This document shows, in pieces, positions 37,046 through 50,728 of a DNA stretch of 64,000 bases (the stretch's first letter is position 1; every line of letters starts with the position of its first letter). The position numbers and the translations under genes were made by a program. The stretch comes from Karalla daura (Eukaryota; Chordata; Actinopteri; Chaetodontiformes; Leiognathidae). The DNA lies in contig CM055193.1 in the NCBI GenBank assembly GCA_029224185.1, forward strand, positions 21,568,559 through 21,632,558. The letters run 5' to 3'. The notes beneath the pieces were generated by a model that saw only the letters and a program-made list of their open reading frames with translations, had not been told where the DNA came from and did no database searches.

Positions 37046-40000
37046 TTCAATGTTCAGTATTTCAAATAATCAATTTACAACTCCTAATTAGAGTCAAGAT
37101 AAAGCACAATGATTTGTGATATTTTTCTTCTACCTTTTCACTCTCACATTATCACCAATACCAGTTCACTGTGTCTGACAGCCACATTCATATAAGAATG
37201 ACTTTCCCCAAAGGTCAATTCATTTGTCTGACAGTTCATCTACAGAGGAATTAAAAAGCCTAAAGACCAAAAGATCTTCTGTGTGTTTTTTACCATGTTT
37301 TGGTCCCAGTTGATCAGACTGGCCTCTACCATCTTCAGTGAGCATCTCTCCTCCACATCCCAGTGAATCCATCAGGGAAAGATGACTGAAGTCTTTCTTG
37401 TAAAAGGGGATAATAAGTCCTGTAATCTTTAAAGAAATCCTAAAGGAGCCGAATCTTTCTGACAGTCAGTATGTCATGTTAAGTTCTGATTCCCCCACAA
37501 TGAATGCATGACAAAAAACAAGAACTTCCACCTCTTCATTTAGTAGGAAATGCCAGGAAATGCACCCGCTCTCTGCTAATATCTAAATGCAATCAATGTT
37601 TGGCTGTCTGACATTTTAGACATTTCTGCGCGTGTCCTTACAGTTTTGTGGACCCAGGGGTCTCATGTGGTTGCTTAACTTGATTTTCTGCAGCCGCTGT
37701 GCAGTATCAATAAGGTTTTTGGTTTACCTCTCATTTGATTTGGTTCAGTGAGGGGGCGGGGGGTGCTGAAAGATCCACAATTACATTTGGATCAATAAGG
37801 GCAATAAAAAAATATTTTCTAAAGCCTTGACTGTTAGCTGTTGCTTCTGACAAGGAAGAATATACCTTCAGTGTATTGCACCACTGTGTTCATGTCCGGA
37901 GTCAAAACGTCAGACTTGCAAGGCTTTTTTTACTTTTGTCAACTTATTCTCAGTTTGTCTCTCTTTCTGTTAGACCGATACCTAATACTAATTTATTACA
38001 CTTTTCACCATGATAGAATTGCCTGAGTGGCAAAGCCTGGTCCACATCCACAACATTAAAGAGGTTGATTTAAAAGGCCAAATACATTTCTCCTCTAGTG
38101 ACAATGGATAATAGTAATAATAGTAGTACATGATTAGCTTATGTCAAATATCACACAGTAAATTTCAGCATCAAACTGTTTACTTTTTGTATACAGATTT
38201 CCTTCTGTACTGCTGAAGAAAAGTTAAAACACTGCTCCCTTACATTGACTATTCTGGATATCGCAATGATTTTGCTTTTAGATTGCTTTTAGAGACCATT
38301 TTCCTCTTATCTTATCTCTCGGCCATTGTAGGTCTAGGTAAAACACACCCATTATGTGAAATGCCCTGCTCTGCAATAGAATCTATAAAAGCAAACAAAC
38401 TGGACAAATCAATATCTCCAGAACTGTTGCTTTCTGTTGGGTGTTTCTGCTAAGTGATACTAGTCTAAGAGACAACTGCATGATGCATGAAACTGAAAAA
38501 AAAAAGTTTTTGAAGACTTTTGGAGACTTTGGGAACTGAACACTTGAAGTGTGACTATGTGCTCTGCTTTTGCTGATGAGATTGGAATTTCCATCTAAGA
38601 TGTTCAGAGAGGGACTCGATGAAAGGAAGCTGTGAAATGAGGACTCAGATGGAGGCGTTATCAGTTCGGAGAACATAGACAGTTTGATGTACACCCGGCA
38701 CAGGTGCAACCAGCTGGTGGTGAATAACGCCTAAAAGTGTGCTCTGGTCATCCTGTGGTGTGAACAGGCTTTTAGGGCCATTATGTTGCAAGGTAACAAC
38801 TCCCACCCGCACACGGCCACACACAGAGCCACACACACACATGCACGCACACACTCACACCCTTCTAATTTTGAGTTGAAGACTTGATCTGGTTAGTGTT
38901 ACCAGAGAGAGTTGGGCCCCTCAGTCCAACTGGAATTTGAATAGGTGACACAATATGGGGTGAGTACACTGTCTTTATGTCTGTATCCATATGATAGAAA
39001 TATGTGCATACTCTAATAAATATTTGTCTATTTGTCTTAAATGAGGTCAGTCACACATTTAATTGTGTGTATGAGTTCTTCAGAAAACAAATTATAAGAT
39101 TTTGACATCAACGATTACAAACAAGACATGCAACTTTATGATGAGGCTTTCTTCATTATGAGTCTTCCAACAAACCACAGTCAATATTTTCCCTAGTCAG
39201 TGACCAGAGATAAGGTGTTAAGAAGATTATAATAAAAATTAAAATAAAAATTATAATAAAACTGATACTTATATGTATTTGACAGTGCTACAAATTGCCA
39301 TAGATGTTGTATTATTCCATTCAGGGAGTTTTGTCAAATAGTTCATCAGTACAGGACCAAAAATCATAATCCATCTGCATCTTTCATTTGCCCACTTCTA
39401 ATTGCCTGTTTAATAACCTCATTGTCTAATTTCTTAATAATTTCAATAATTTCACACTTATGTAATGAGGTCAGAGAGAATCTCATCATCATCATCATCA
39501 TCTGCTTCCTACTTGGTGACTGGGCTCTAAGAAGCACAATTTTTTTCTCATCCTTTTTTTACAAGTTCGCAGTGACCCTGTCTTCTGTGTCTGTCATTTA
39601 ATAGAAAACCCAGTGTCAGGTGAGAAAGAAGACGTCCTTTCATTAAATTTGAAGGAAATTATTTATTTTTGTAATTGAGCTGGATGGTGACTTATCAGTG
39701 AGTGGTTTTGGACTATAATTCCAGTGTTTGGGATAAAATGTAAAGAAACTTGATTGTAACAATTGTAAAATTGTACTGTATTTCCACAATACGTTACTTT
39801 CTGTGAATCTAAAAAAAAGCATATATGGCATTTTGCTATCAGAAAAGAATGCAGCTGATGACAATTTCTTGGAACCACTTTATTTTGGTTTCGCTGACAG
39901 CATGTTAGTAAGCGCATTGAACAGCCCACGCAGCAAAGAGAATATAGGTAAACATTTCAATGTGCTCCACGTTTCACTGGTTTGGCAGTTGTATATCTTA

Positions 40001-41875
40001 GGATGACACTACAGTTTAGCCATTAAAATCTTGTCATGTTGTTTTATGGGCTTTTGCAGTTTTGTTTGACTTGGTGCTGCACTTTCAATCTGGCTGCCTG
40101 AAAAAAAACAGTTAAAAGCACGCCAATAAAATCCAAATCCTCCATTCTTTTTAAACAATCTTTTTCTCCATTATGTCAATTCAAAACCCAAGGGACCTTT
40201 ATGTGGGCCTGGTTAAACAGATATGAATAACGAGGTGAAGGGACACAAGATTTATGAGGAATGCCATTATGGACGGCTGGTGACAAGATTTTATCCTCTG
40301 TTTACAATGATGTCGCCCACAGGGACTCTGATCAAAGTGTGTCTCCGAGCAGGCTGTTAGGCAGCTGAGCAACTGAAAGACTTTCTAGCAAGACATCTCT
40401 CTCTATCTATCTATCAAGGCTCTCTTTAATGATCTTTTACACCATAAGAAATGAGCTAAACAAAGTTCAGAGCATTGAGGCTTTCATATTCTTTTGATTC
40501 TTTTTTTGTGTAAAACACAAAAGGCCATCACATTTGTACATGTCCGTGTCAAACATAATTGCCTATCCAGCGTGATTCAGATCCTTGAAGGAGATGAGGT
40601 GGTTTTGTGTGAGTCATGATAGTCAAGATAATCTCTGTGAATTTAGCTGAGTGCTAGGAAGATGCGGGAGATGAGAAGCAGAAATTGCTTCTCTCCTTTT
40701 TACTGCCTGTTCATCATCCTCGCAAAGCAAAATTACTTACCATTGTTTGGAGAAATGGATGGCTGGCCTCTTTTGTGGCCGGCTCTTTTCATGTTTGTGA
40801 ATATGAAGCTGTGATGTGGTTGGCTTTCGCTGAACTGTTTATTTGAACTACCCTTTGGAGCGTTTAGGATTGGTGCGTCTTCAGGTTTACCTGAGCTTTT
40901 GTGTCCATACCAACTTGAGTAGTTGGCTATTTATATTCTGTTTAAAGAGTCCTGAGTCTGGGGGGTTTTCAAGGACCAAAACACAAAAGGAGGCAGATTT
41001 CAAAGCAAGAAATAACTTCAGTAATAAAACATCAATATTATGGAACAAAAACTGAGTCCTGGGGTTTTTCAGGGGTACATAGGACAATCTTGTCACACCC
41101 AGTAACAAGAGAAATAGGGATCAGCCATAGACTCAGCTAGTGAAGCTTACAGAGGCAATGGAACTTACTGGTGTTGAAACCTGAGGATTAAGGCAGAACT
41201 GATTGAGGAAATACAGGAAAAAGCGTGGAGAAACACTGAAGGAAGAAATCTTCCTGAGCATAGCACATGAGGTTAAAAAACTAAATAAAAAAAATCAACA
41301 AACAAATCCATGACAATTTTTTACTTGTGTCAAAAGAGTTCTTTGCCTATATTGACAACATTGCCCAACAGTTGTGAAGATTGGACTGCAGTCTGTTAGC
41401 ATAAGTTTTATTGCACTTTTTTTTACAGAGATTGTTGCAGCAAAAGACTTGTTAAAGCTAGGGGAAGAGATTTACCATACATGGTAGTCAGTACCAATTG
41501 CGCCGCTCCCATGTGAAACACGTACACAGTTAACAAGGTCTAGCCATCTTATCTGGGTAAACACAGCTGCAGCTAAGAAGAATTAATGATGGCTGAGTTT
41601 TAACAATGGGTAGGTTCTAATAACCCAGCATCCACAGGAAGGTTTGGTTGTCAGGCACACTTATCTTTTAATTAATTGTAATAGCCGCAGCTGTTTAACC
41701 AACTGTTATACATCTGTCGGCCTGAAGGTGTTTAAACAGCACAGACTAAAACATGGAAGTGTTTCAGTATTACTGCAACATGCTTCCATTATCTTACCAG
41801 CTTTGTGCTCAATGGTGTTTCAGTTGCCTATACCTCCAATGCACATCAGATGAAGGCAGGGAGCACATAATAGGG

Positions 41876-41876
<1 letters not shown>
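37046..41876. other. Intergenic, no gene seen
   Basis: AT-rich. It holds a short (ATC)n near 39484-39502 and a short (CTAT)n near 40402-40416. No exon is supported. Confidence 0.55.

Positions 41877-41934
<58 letters not shown>
41877..41934. repeat. (CA)n microsatellite
   Basis: About 28 AC units with one GC step near the start. Confidence 0.97.
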
Positions 41935-41937
<3 letters not shown>

Positions 41938-42753
41938 CCAACAGAGGATTCTATTATTTTCAGTTTATATTTTGAGACATTTGTTATTTTGCGTAAAAAT
42001 GTCTATCAGCTTGTTTCCCTCACATTTGACATTGTTAGCATTAAGTAGGTGGATTTGATTAAGAGTTTCTTGGCTCATGTTTTTACCATGTGGAGATGAA
42101 ATAGCTGACTAAGACTGTTAGTCTTAAATTAAGTGTTAACCTTGTAAAAATGTGAACTTCACAGGAACTGTTATGTTTAGTCCAAAAGGGATTTGAAGCA
42201 GGGACTTTTCTTGCTGTTGACAATGTAAAAAGCAGCATATTGGTGACGAACTCAACCTTGTGGCCCATTCAGGCCACTTTGAGTACCACTTAAAAAATGA
42301 AAATGAAAAAACATGAATACGGTTTGCAGGCCAATTCACATATAATTCAGCAATAATCAGTTTGAGATGATAACATGGCTGGGTACAGGGAGGAAGATGA
42401 TAAAGGCACAGAGGAAGAGAGGTGTAAGCCAAGTACGCTGAAGGAGATGAGGTAGGCAATCTCTGCTTTAACCAGCAAAATGATATATATGTATAGCCAT
42501 CATTAGGAAGCATGATAGAAGGAAACTCATTATCTAAGAAGTGCCACTATTTCATCAGAATAGTGTCATTTTATCGAAGGAATGAAGCCGGAGGCTGTGC
42601 AGAACCACAATGTCTTTGCTCCCATGACAACCACCATTTCAGTCTTCCTTACGACGGCTGAACATCACTCCCTCTGATTTCAGACCCAGAAACTCTTTCA
42701 CCCTGAATGCCTGTCTGAGCAGAGAGGGCCACCCCCCACCCCCAGTATGCATG

Positions 42754-42754
<1 letters not shown>
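41935..42754. other. Intergenic, no gene seen
   Basis: AT-rich DNA with no recognisable feature. Confidence 0.55.
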
Positions 42755-42844
<90 letters not shown>

Positions 42845-42851
42845 TGTGTGT
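42755..42851. repeat. (TG)n microsatellite
   Basis: About 43 uninterrupted TG units and a short interrupted end. It faces a (CA)n tract 65 bp downstream. Confidence 0.97.
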
Positions 42852-42915
42852 TATTGCAATAGAAGAAAGTGAACCCCAAGCCTTGCAAGATCACTGCTTT
42901 GCTTTTTTGGGTACT

Positions 42916-42932
42916 ACACACACACACACACA

Positions 42933-42990
<58 letters not shown>
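42916..42990. repeat. (CA)n microsatellite
   Basis: About 37 AC units with a single CCC interruption near 42936. It is complementary to the TG tract at 42755-42851. Confidence 0.97.
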
Positions 42991-42991
<1 letters not shown>

Positions 42992-43670
42992 CCACACATT
43001 CAAACATGCATTCAATGGGGAAAATGGCAAATGAAGTTTGTGATTTGAGATGCATAAACTAAAGTGTCGGTCTATCAAGGTTGAATGTCGTATGCAGCTG
43101 AGTGAAGTGATCCAGTTACTGTGGCATGTGATGACACTTAGTTAAGATCGTGCTTTTGGTCGGCACAATCAAATCTTTAGGTATCTTGTAAAATATTGGT
43201 TCATTTAGTATGTTTTCATGGGGAGAGAGGGGGTTCTGAATGTGGCCCTCATGGGGAGGCTGTCATGTCATAGGCTATAAAGGAGTGAGACTTCTGATCG
43301 GCTGGAGACAATCCCAATTTAGACAAAATGCATTTATGAATCAATCCGCATCAGGGGAGTCTCAAAAGTCTTGTACACAAATGCAGGGAGGTTTACAAAT
43401 TAAAAGCCCTTTTTAAATGTAGGTTGCAAAATCATACATAAATGTACCAACTTACAAATGTGAATTGGATGAAAGTTGCATATACAAATCACAAATAAAG
43501 CTAAATTTTTGTGTGATTTTTATGTATTTATGAGATGAAACATTTTTGCATGCGTTGAAAGTTTTTTGTTTTGTTTATATATAAATTCCAAAATATAGTT
43601 GTGAATCCTTTTGTATGCATTTACTTTTGAGACTGTTCTGACTGTCCAGCATCATAACACCAAACACTTC
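42991..43670. other. Intergenic, no gene seen
   Basis: AT-rich DNA with no exon or clear repeat boundary. Confidence 0.55.
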
Positions 43671-43893
43671 TTAATATCCAGCACTTTATTATCCAGCTCC
43701 ATACTCCGGAGATCTAGAGCTCCTCTTACACTCCTCTGTCTGTGGGTCACAGCCAGCACACTGGTTTTAGGGTGGGCTGATTCGTTAACTCAGCTCACCT
43801 GCTGAGGCCAATCAACACACCTGGTGCTGGCTGTACCTGGTCTGGCCTGGCGCTGCCTCCTGAGAAGCTCGGACCACCCAGGCCATGGCCACA
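43671..43893. repeat. Dispersed repeat, shares 59 bp with 54517
   Basis: The stretch 43835-43893 matches 54517-54575 at 51 of 59 positions, without gaps. The shared end includes 'cccaggccatggccaca'. The upstream part ('ccagcactttattatccag' onward) looks like a fish LTR or SINE-type repeat but is not shared with the other copy. Confidence 0.55.
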
Positions 43894-44569
43894 GTCGCAT
43901 TCAAAGACCACATTTGAAAGTTACGATTGAAAAATTTTAGTTAGTACTTAGTATCTTCATCTTTATGGAAATGAATGACTCTCAAAAACCATTATGTCCA
44001 TTTCAAAGCCACAACGCAACAATTTAGCTCAAAGCTGTGCCACTCTGAGTCTGCCTAGTGAGTGTAATAGCTGGCTTCCACTGATGGAAGGGAATTGATG
44101 CACCTTTGTCCAGCATGGTTTTCATTAAACACAAAATGGAAAACAGAGCAATAGTCTACAATATCTTACATATTGGAAGAGAATAGAATAGTTTTTACGG
44201 TCATTGTACAATGAGGTACAACGAATATTGACAAAGACGTGAGAAAACGAAAGGGCAACATTTCTATGAGAGATGAGGGGCATTTCTCAAACTTAACATT
44301 TAAATTCTTGTTTTTAATTGTTTCTCACTTAAATATCTTATCCATATCCACGACAAACTTGTCTTATTGAGTCGCTCTCTGTTGAAAGTACAGCTTTTCC
44401 ACTTTGGGCATCCTGAAGATGCTGAATTTTGCAGCACAGTTTCTTCTGAACATTTGTCGTTTTTCCTTTTCATTTGCCTGTTTCGCATTGTCATGGGTCT
44501 GTGGGTGGGTGCCTGTTTCTTTAAATGTTTTCCCTCCTTTTTTGGGATAGGGCGCCGCCCCTCTGCCGG

Positions 44570-44700
44570 CCAGCCGATTTTTCCCAGTGGCCAACCCTGG
44601 TATTGCAACAGAAATCCCATTGGGCCCAAAAAGCATTTTCCCCATAGACGGCAATAGTAAAAGAGACGGCTGTAAAACTGTGGACAGGATGTCCTCAGCT
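44570..44700. repeat. Dispersed teleost repeat fragment
   Basis: 'gaaatcccattgggcccaaa' and 'ttccccatagacggcaatag' followed by 'aaaagagacggctgtaaaac' is a wording I recognise from short repeats found across fish genomes. Superfamily not assigned. Confidence 0.35.
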
Positions 44701-45029
44701 GCAGACATAGATCATTACTGATCTTTCTATTGCATATTTTTAATTCATGGACTTTTCATTTATCAAAAAAAATTTTAATGGGAGAAAAGTCACTAAAAAG
44801 TTTCACAGCACAGTGTGACGTCACAGCAGTTTACATGCACTCTCAAAGTGCATGCATGTCGTCTCGCCGCGCTTTCTCCCCGTGGTGCTCCCGAACGCAG
44901 ATTGGTTCATGGTCCCGTGTTGCCTGATGGGAGTGACTCTACTGCGCAAGCTCTATTCTTTACTTGATGCGGAAGCAAGTCGTATGCGCCAGTGAGCAGG
45001 GTTACATAGGAATGATCCGCCATGTTTGG

Positions 45030-45490
45030 TCCGGTATCCAGTTATTATTATACATCCATGGTCCAACCAGGTGGCAACTATGCTCATTGTCTTGGTATTT
45101 AACCTCACCTGTTCCTGAGCAGAGTTTCCAAATCTCTTCCAGTCTTTTTTTTTTCATGACTTCATGATTTTTCATGACTCCCCAGCACTTTTTCCTGAAT
45201 CTACTTGGTACGATCCCGTTTGCCTGTTTCTTCTGCCCACCTGGCGTGACCTTTTTCTGTGGAAACCAGTCTCTGTCTGACCCCCCCAATTCGACCTTCC
45301 TTCCATTCTCGTTTATGTCGTGTCTCTGCCCCGGTGTCTGGACTGCATTTCTGTCCCTGACTACTCTCTTAGCCTTAGTGTTTCTGGTTCTAGCCTCATG
45401 CGAGAGATCTGTTGTGTGTTTCATTAAATTCCATCGAAAGTCAATCTGTGGTCTGTGTGTTTGTGCAACTGGGTTCACTGCTAAGTTCAT
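45030..45490 (+). mobile_element. LTR-like repeat remnant
   Basis: A pyrimidine-rich block: 'ttaacctcacctgttcctg', 'ctgtctgacccccccaattc', 'tttcattaaattccatcg', 'gtcaatctgtggtctgtgtg' and an end near 'aactgggttcactgc'. This order resembles the 3' portion of LTR-type fish repeats with a CATTAAA poly(A) signal. The 190-residue open frame on the opposite strand is within this repeat and is not a gene. Confidence 0.4.
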
Positions 45491-47319
45491 GATATGTTGC
45501 TGGTTTTGCATTGCTGAAAGATTAGAAAACATACAGCATATAATCAGTACTGTAGCAGCAGACCCATATTGCAACCAATTACAATGCGTATGGTTATCTT
45601 GAAGGGTCTCCTACATCGAATGCTCCCATAAAAGCTTTTGTATGACTCCCATCCATACATTTAGCATGGTGTAAATGAGCAAGCATTCCATGATGAAAAT
45701 AACCCATACTGCCATGTCTCTTATTACGGTTGTTTGCAAATAGGTTCAAGCCATCATACATTTGAGCTTTTTTTTTTTTTCTGGGCAGCATTTTTAAGCC
45801 TATTAAGCCACAGATCCTGCTCTCATTAAATGAATCAAGGAGGGATGTGTCCCAGAGTCGGAATAAGTCTCTCATCACGGGTAAACCTAATTTGTGGGGA
45901 TTTGTTGTGGTTGAGAATGCCACAGCCATTTGGGTTTTATCCTCCTCATCTGTCTCTGCAGATTTGTTCCAAAAGGGATTTTGTACAAACTGTGCAGGTC
46001 TGCTCTAGGAACACACTTCCTCCCTGACATCTGTGCTGACAACCTCCAGTCCTGCAGGTCGTACGTGTGTGTGGGTATCACTGCGAGACACCATGAGTCA
46101 CCAGTTGTCTGTTTTCTCTACAAATGTAGTAGAACGCACATGCCCACACATATCGCACAACTTTTTTAGACCTGACTGAGTCTGACGACTGAGAATACAA
46201 ATGAGTTAAAACCCTTGTGGACTGATTGAGAATTTGGCTTTTGGTCAGTTATTTGTTGCAATGTACTTATAATATTATTCAAGTATATAAAACTATGTAT
46301 TAAATAACAACTTAAACAGAAGCTTCCAGTATCTTAAGCTTTCAAGTAACAAGGGGGTAAAAGTCCCTGCAGGAAAGCACCTCATAGGTGCTCACATGTA
46401 GCATCATTGAGTAGAAGAGATTTGTTTGAGAGAAGAAAAAGTAGATATGATTGCTAAAGATGACAACTCCTTGAGGTATCAAAAATGTTCAGTCAAAGTT
46501 CATGAGCAAGTGTGTGTGTATAAAAGAGGACGAAGGAGAGAGAGAGAAACTTTGTCAGAACCATCAGGTTACTGATCTAGCACTGATCATGGTTAAGGAT
46601 TTTATAATTGCAGATTTAGATTTAGATTCATGCCACGTGAGACATTCGATGTCTGATTTGCACAGAGTTGCAAAATTAAATTCAAGCACATTCATAACTA
46701 CGCTGTGCTGACAAATGTTACTGATTGCACGGATATACACAGTCGAGATATCTTAGGCAGACAAATAACCATTTAAATGTTAATTGCAGCATCAGAGTTC
46801 ATTTTGCGTTCGGTGTCTAGACCTCAGCCTCATCATTCCCTGCACACAAGCTATTACAGAAATGTTAAAGCATGATGAGGAAATATGTTAATTCACACTG
46901 GAGACTGCTGGTAGTTGAACAGTGAGGGCAGCAAGCAAGTGGCAAAGTCACTGGCAGGCAAAGGGAGAGTTTCTGCACCTTAAATGGACAGCCACCCAAT
47001 TGAGAAGGTATGTATGTCACATGATTAAGGTGCTATTTGAGTTGCCTGCCTGAACTACAGTAACAAGCTTTGCCACCTTTGTTTTTTTTGTTGTTGTTGT
47101 TTTTTAAAGTTAAATGTAATGAGTTGGTGTTTGTGTCATTGTTCCAACAGTAGGACTTCAGTGTTTCTTTGTAATGAAAATTTAGGTAAAATCCTAATCC
47201 TAACATCTGATGAATACAGGGATTCAGAAAATCCATCCTAGTGTTGCATGTTAATGGTATCACATGAGTCTGTTGGATCCTATCCAAGCACACAGCGTCT
47301 CCATTTGACCTATACATGC
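45491..47319. other. Intergenic, no gene seen
   Basis: AT-rich DNA without a recognisable exon, RNA gene or repeat boundary. Confidence 0.5.
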
Positions 47320-47415
47320 ATGCTTTTGGACCATGGGAAAAAACCTGAGTACCTGAATATCATCTTATTTGAGGCAGCCTTGAGGTAATAGTGCTAACTA
47401 TTCATTTACCATGTC
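47320..47415 (-). repeat. SINE-like repeat remnant
   Basis: In reverse: 'catgcatgcttttggaccat', 'gggaaaaaacctgagtacct', then 'gaggtaatagtgctaactat' and 'ttaccatgtcacc', matching the head half of the teleost repeat. Confidence 0.55.
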
Positions 47416-49342
47416 ACCTAGTTAGAAAAAAATAAAACAAAATCATCAAAAGATACAAGACCCAGTGGTTCCAATCCCACTGATAAAGCTGCATAATTTA
47501 AGACAGACGTGTATCGGGTGAAAATCCCACAACAAGGGAGGAAGTGATGCTGACACAGTGTACCATAGTGATGGCTAGTTCTTTTGGGAAACCTACGTCA
47601 GTTTCAATATCATTGGCTCACTGCAGTGTGATGCAGATACTGATAACACTCAGTTTTGTCAGCACTCTAGAAGATACAGTCTTTGCCCTGCATTGTTTTG
47701 TTTAGACAGTGTTGATCAAGTGAGTGATGGAATGTAAAACAATCTCCAGGACTGTCATTGCCATGTTAAAACCCATGGCATTTGCTGCAACAGTGCAGCC
47801 ACTGATGAGTGAGTACTTTCTTCGTCTTGCTTTATTCACATCTCTTCCTCACATTAACTGGAAAAGACAAGAAGAAACAATGAGGGTATCTCTTGATCGA
47901 TATGGGAAAAAAAGTCCAAAAAGGGAAGAGTGAAGGGATGGATGCGGATCCACAGAGATGTAGACAACATGGAAATGGTGACATCAAAGGATGGTGAGAA
48001 AGTGAGTCAAAGGTAAAGCAACGGAGACTGTTAGACTGTGATCTACAGTGGCACGCCTTAGGGATGAGAGAGTAGCCAGGCAGACAGATGATAGCATCTG
48101 ACAGCTGCTCTGCAGTACACCTGAGGGAGAGATGGAGAGAGGCACGGGCAAAGAATCACCGAGAAGAGCAGGTACAATAGGAATAAAAGTGAGGAGAGAT
48201 TAGTTTTGGAAAGGGATGAAAAAATAGATAATCACTGGAAAGAGAGAAGTGCAAATAGGTGTAAAGGAGCTAAAGAGCAGTAATTTTCCTTTTTGAGTTA
48301 CTTTTCTGAACTTATTTTTAGCCTTTTTTGCTAAAAATATGATAAACCATATACAACATTTAAGCTGCACATTTGGTGAAACATAAAAATAGAATCGTTC
48401 AGATTAATTTATAACAAACGATTGGAGTCTGAAGCCATTCTGGATCCGCATAGACTCTGAAATCTAGAAGGTTCTGTTATGTCTATGCTTAGCCTTCCAC
48501 TGCCTCCTCATGCCTCTTAATGCAAAAGAATAATGATGATATACCCATGGCATCTGTCATTAAATAAGACAATCAAGCCTGGAATTAGATGCCACTGAGG
48601 CTTTTTCTTTATGGGCCTGTCCTGACAATGATGGAGTGAAATCGCATAGTCTCATTATAAAACTCATGTCACTGGTTGTAGTTTTTTACCAAGGACAGAC
48701 TGACTTCCTGCTGAAATGTACCACCTCGGCAGTGCAGCAGCAGCCCCCGGAGGCATCCATCTGTCTGTTTCACAAATTTGACCGTCATTACATTACAGCT
48801 GTCGAGAATCCTGAGGAAGCAGCACAAATGGTCACCACAGGGGTGACTGATCGGAAACCCACCCACAGATGATAGAAATAGATGGCTCAATCTGTTGAAA
48901 TCTCTGTTGGATAGCTGTTTAAAAAGCTGTTGGTCAGGGCATTTCTTACAATCCAGTGTTATGACATCATTTAACATCCTCATGTATTCATGTATTCACC
49001 ATACTGTGTAACCAGAGTGTGTCCTCCTGGTGAGCAGCCAGGGAGAGGAGCCATTCTTCATGGCTGCTTTGGCTACTGGACAAATGACGAAGCTATGATC
49101 AGCAGATGTTCTGAGAGCAGTATGAGGAGGGATGAGAAGGACAACTCTTCACCCTTCTCGTCTGTAATGGCCTACGGGCTGTGTACATGGTGGTGTTGTT
49201 TCTCAGGGTCTGCTCATGAGCTTGTCATTAAACTAGTGTCAAAACACTTTCTTTTGAACTTCTTTTGAACTTCTGTTTTAATGCTAAATTGCCTCTGTGG
49301 CCCCTAAGGGAGTGAAGGTAAATAAAAACAGCTACTTACATG

Positions 49343-49373
<31 letters not shown>

Positions 49374-50665
49374 GCATATGTGTGTGTATGAGCTTAAGAC
49401 GATATAATGTAACCAGGTATCTTTTCCCTTATATATTTCAGCAATATGGTACTTTGAAACTGTTTGTTTTACACAAATTTGACACAAAATATTGAACACA
49501 GTTAGTATCTCAAGTACCCAGAATATCAAACATGTTTCCAAAAACCTAATACGTACATCTACATCTTCATCCTGGAGTAGCGTCTTGTTCACGATCGCAA
49601 AGCACGACAATGAAATTTGAAAACATTTTCAGCCTCATTCATAGTGTCAGTAAACGAGCACATTTATTTTTATTGACACAAGATGTGACTACCAAATGTC
49701 CTTGATGAAGACATCCAATCCCCCATTTCGGTGCAAACACTTACCACACATCGAAAAGCAGCAAACCAATTTTCCTCTGGCAAAACCCGAACAGACACTG
49801 GATTAGCCAAAAATAATTATAGTATAAGATGATAACTGTACTGTTGTTCAAGGTTCTTCATAAGGTATTGTCACTCACATCATTAAATCATTCTCATAAA
49901 ATTAAACAAACAAAATTACAAAATAAAAGGACCAATAATCTTCCATGTGTTAGTGTACATTATCGTGCATCCTGTATCTATCTGCTTCAAACATTACGGT
50001 AAAGCTGTAACAGAAGTATTTTTAAAATATTTAAGTACTTACAGTTTGTCGAGCAATGGGTTGCACTGGATGATGAAGTACTTTGTTCCTGTTAATTTGC
50101 ACTCCAGGCTTAAGTCATAAACTTTGGTCCTTTCATCTACCTGCTGCATAATAATGATTTATATTTTATGTAAGCAATGTGCATGCAAATATGTTTACCC
50201 CTTGAGTTAAATCAAAAGTTATTGGCTATGGATTTTGTAGCGCATCTATCTCTTTTATGTTTTCTATCAGGATCATAAAAACTGCCTTTAGAATAAAAAA
50301 ACAAAATGATTTATGGGTGGGGATTTGCAAGCTCAGAAGAATCAATTTAATTGAAGACATTAATTGACTCACCAGCTTCTGCTGCACATATGTCATTGGT
50401 AATGAACTGGGGAAATTGGGACATTTTCTTTGCCAGATCTACTGGCGATGGTCCCTGAATAAAGGCATCCTTTCTCACCAAACTTTGGTCCATAACACAG
50501 ATTCCACACTTTGATAAAGTAACATTTTTTTTGTGAAGGCAATCGTCCCAATAGCAGTTTTGGTCCAGGAAGGTGCTTACTACTTCTTTGAGTTTCTACA
50601 CAATCAGAAAACAGAACAGATAGAAAGAGAAAATATATGCTCACTCTGAAACTTGCTACATGACG

Positions 50666-50669
<4 letters not shown>
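47416..50669. other. Intergenic, no gene seen
   Basis: No exon is supported. A short (CT)n lies at 49343-49373, and an imperfect duplication of ttcttttgaac near 49250-49272. Confidence 0.5.

Positions 50670-50726
<57 letters not shown>
50670..50726. repeat. (GA)n microsatellite
   Basis: About 28 AG units. Confidence 0.97.

Positions 50727-50728
<2 letters not shown>

Noticed and set aside
45002..45574. 190-residue open frame on the minus strand, and 142 residues at 45174-45602 on the plus strand
   Set aside because: Both lie in an LTR-like repeat. No domain, start context or codon pattern supports a gene.
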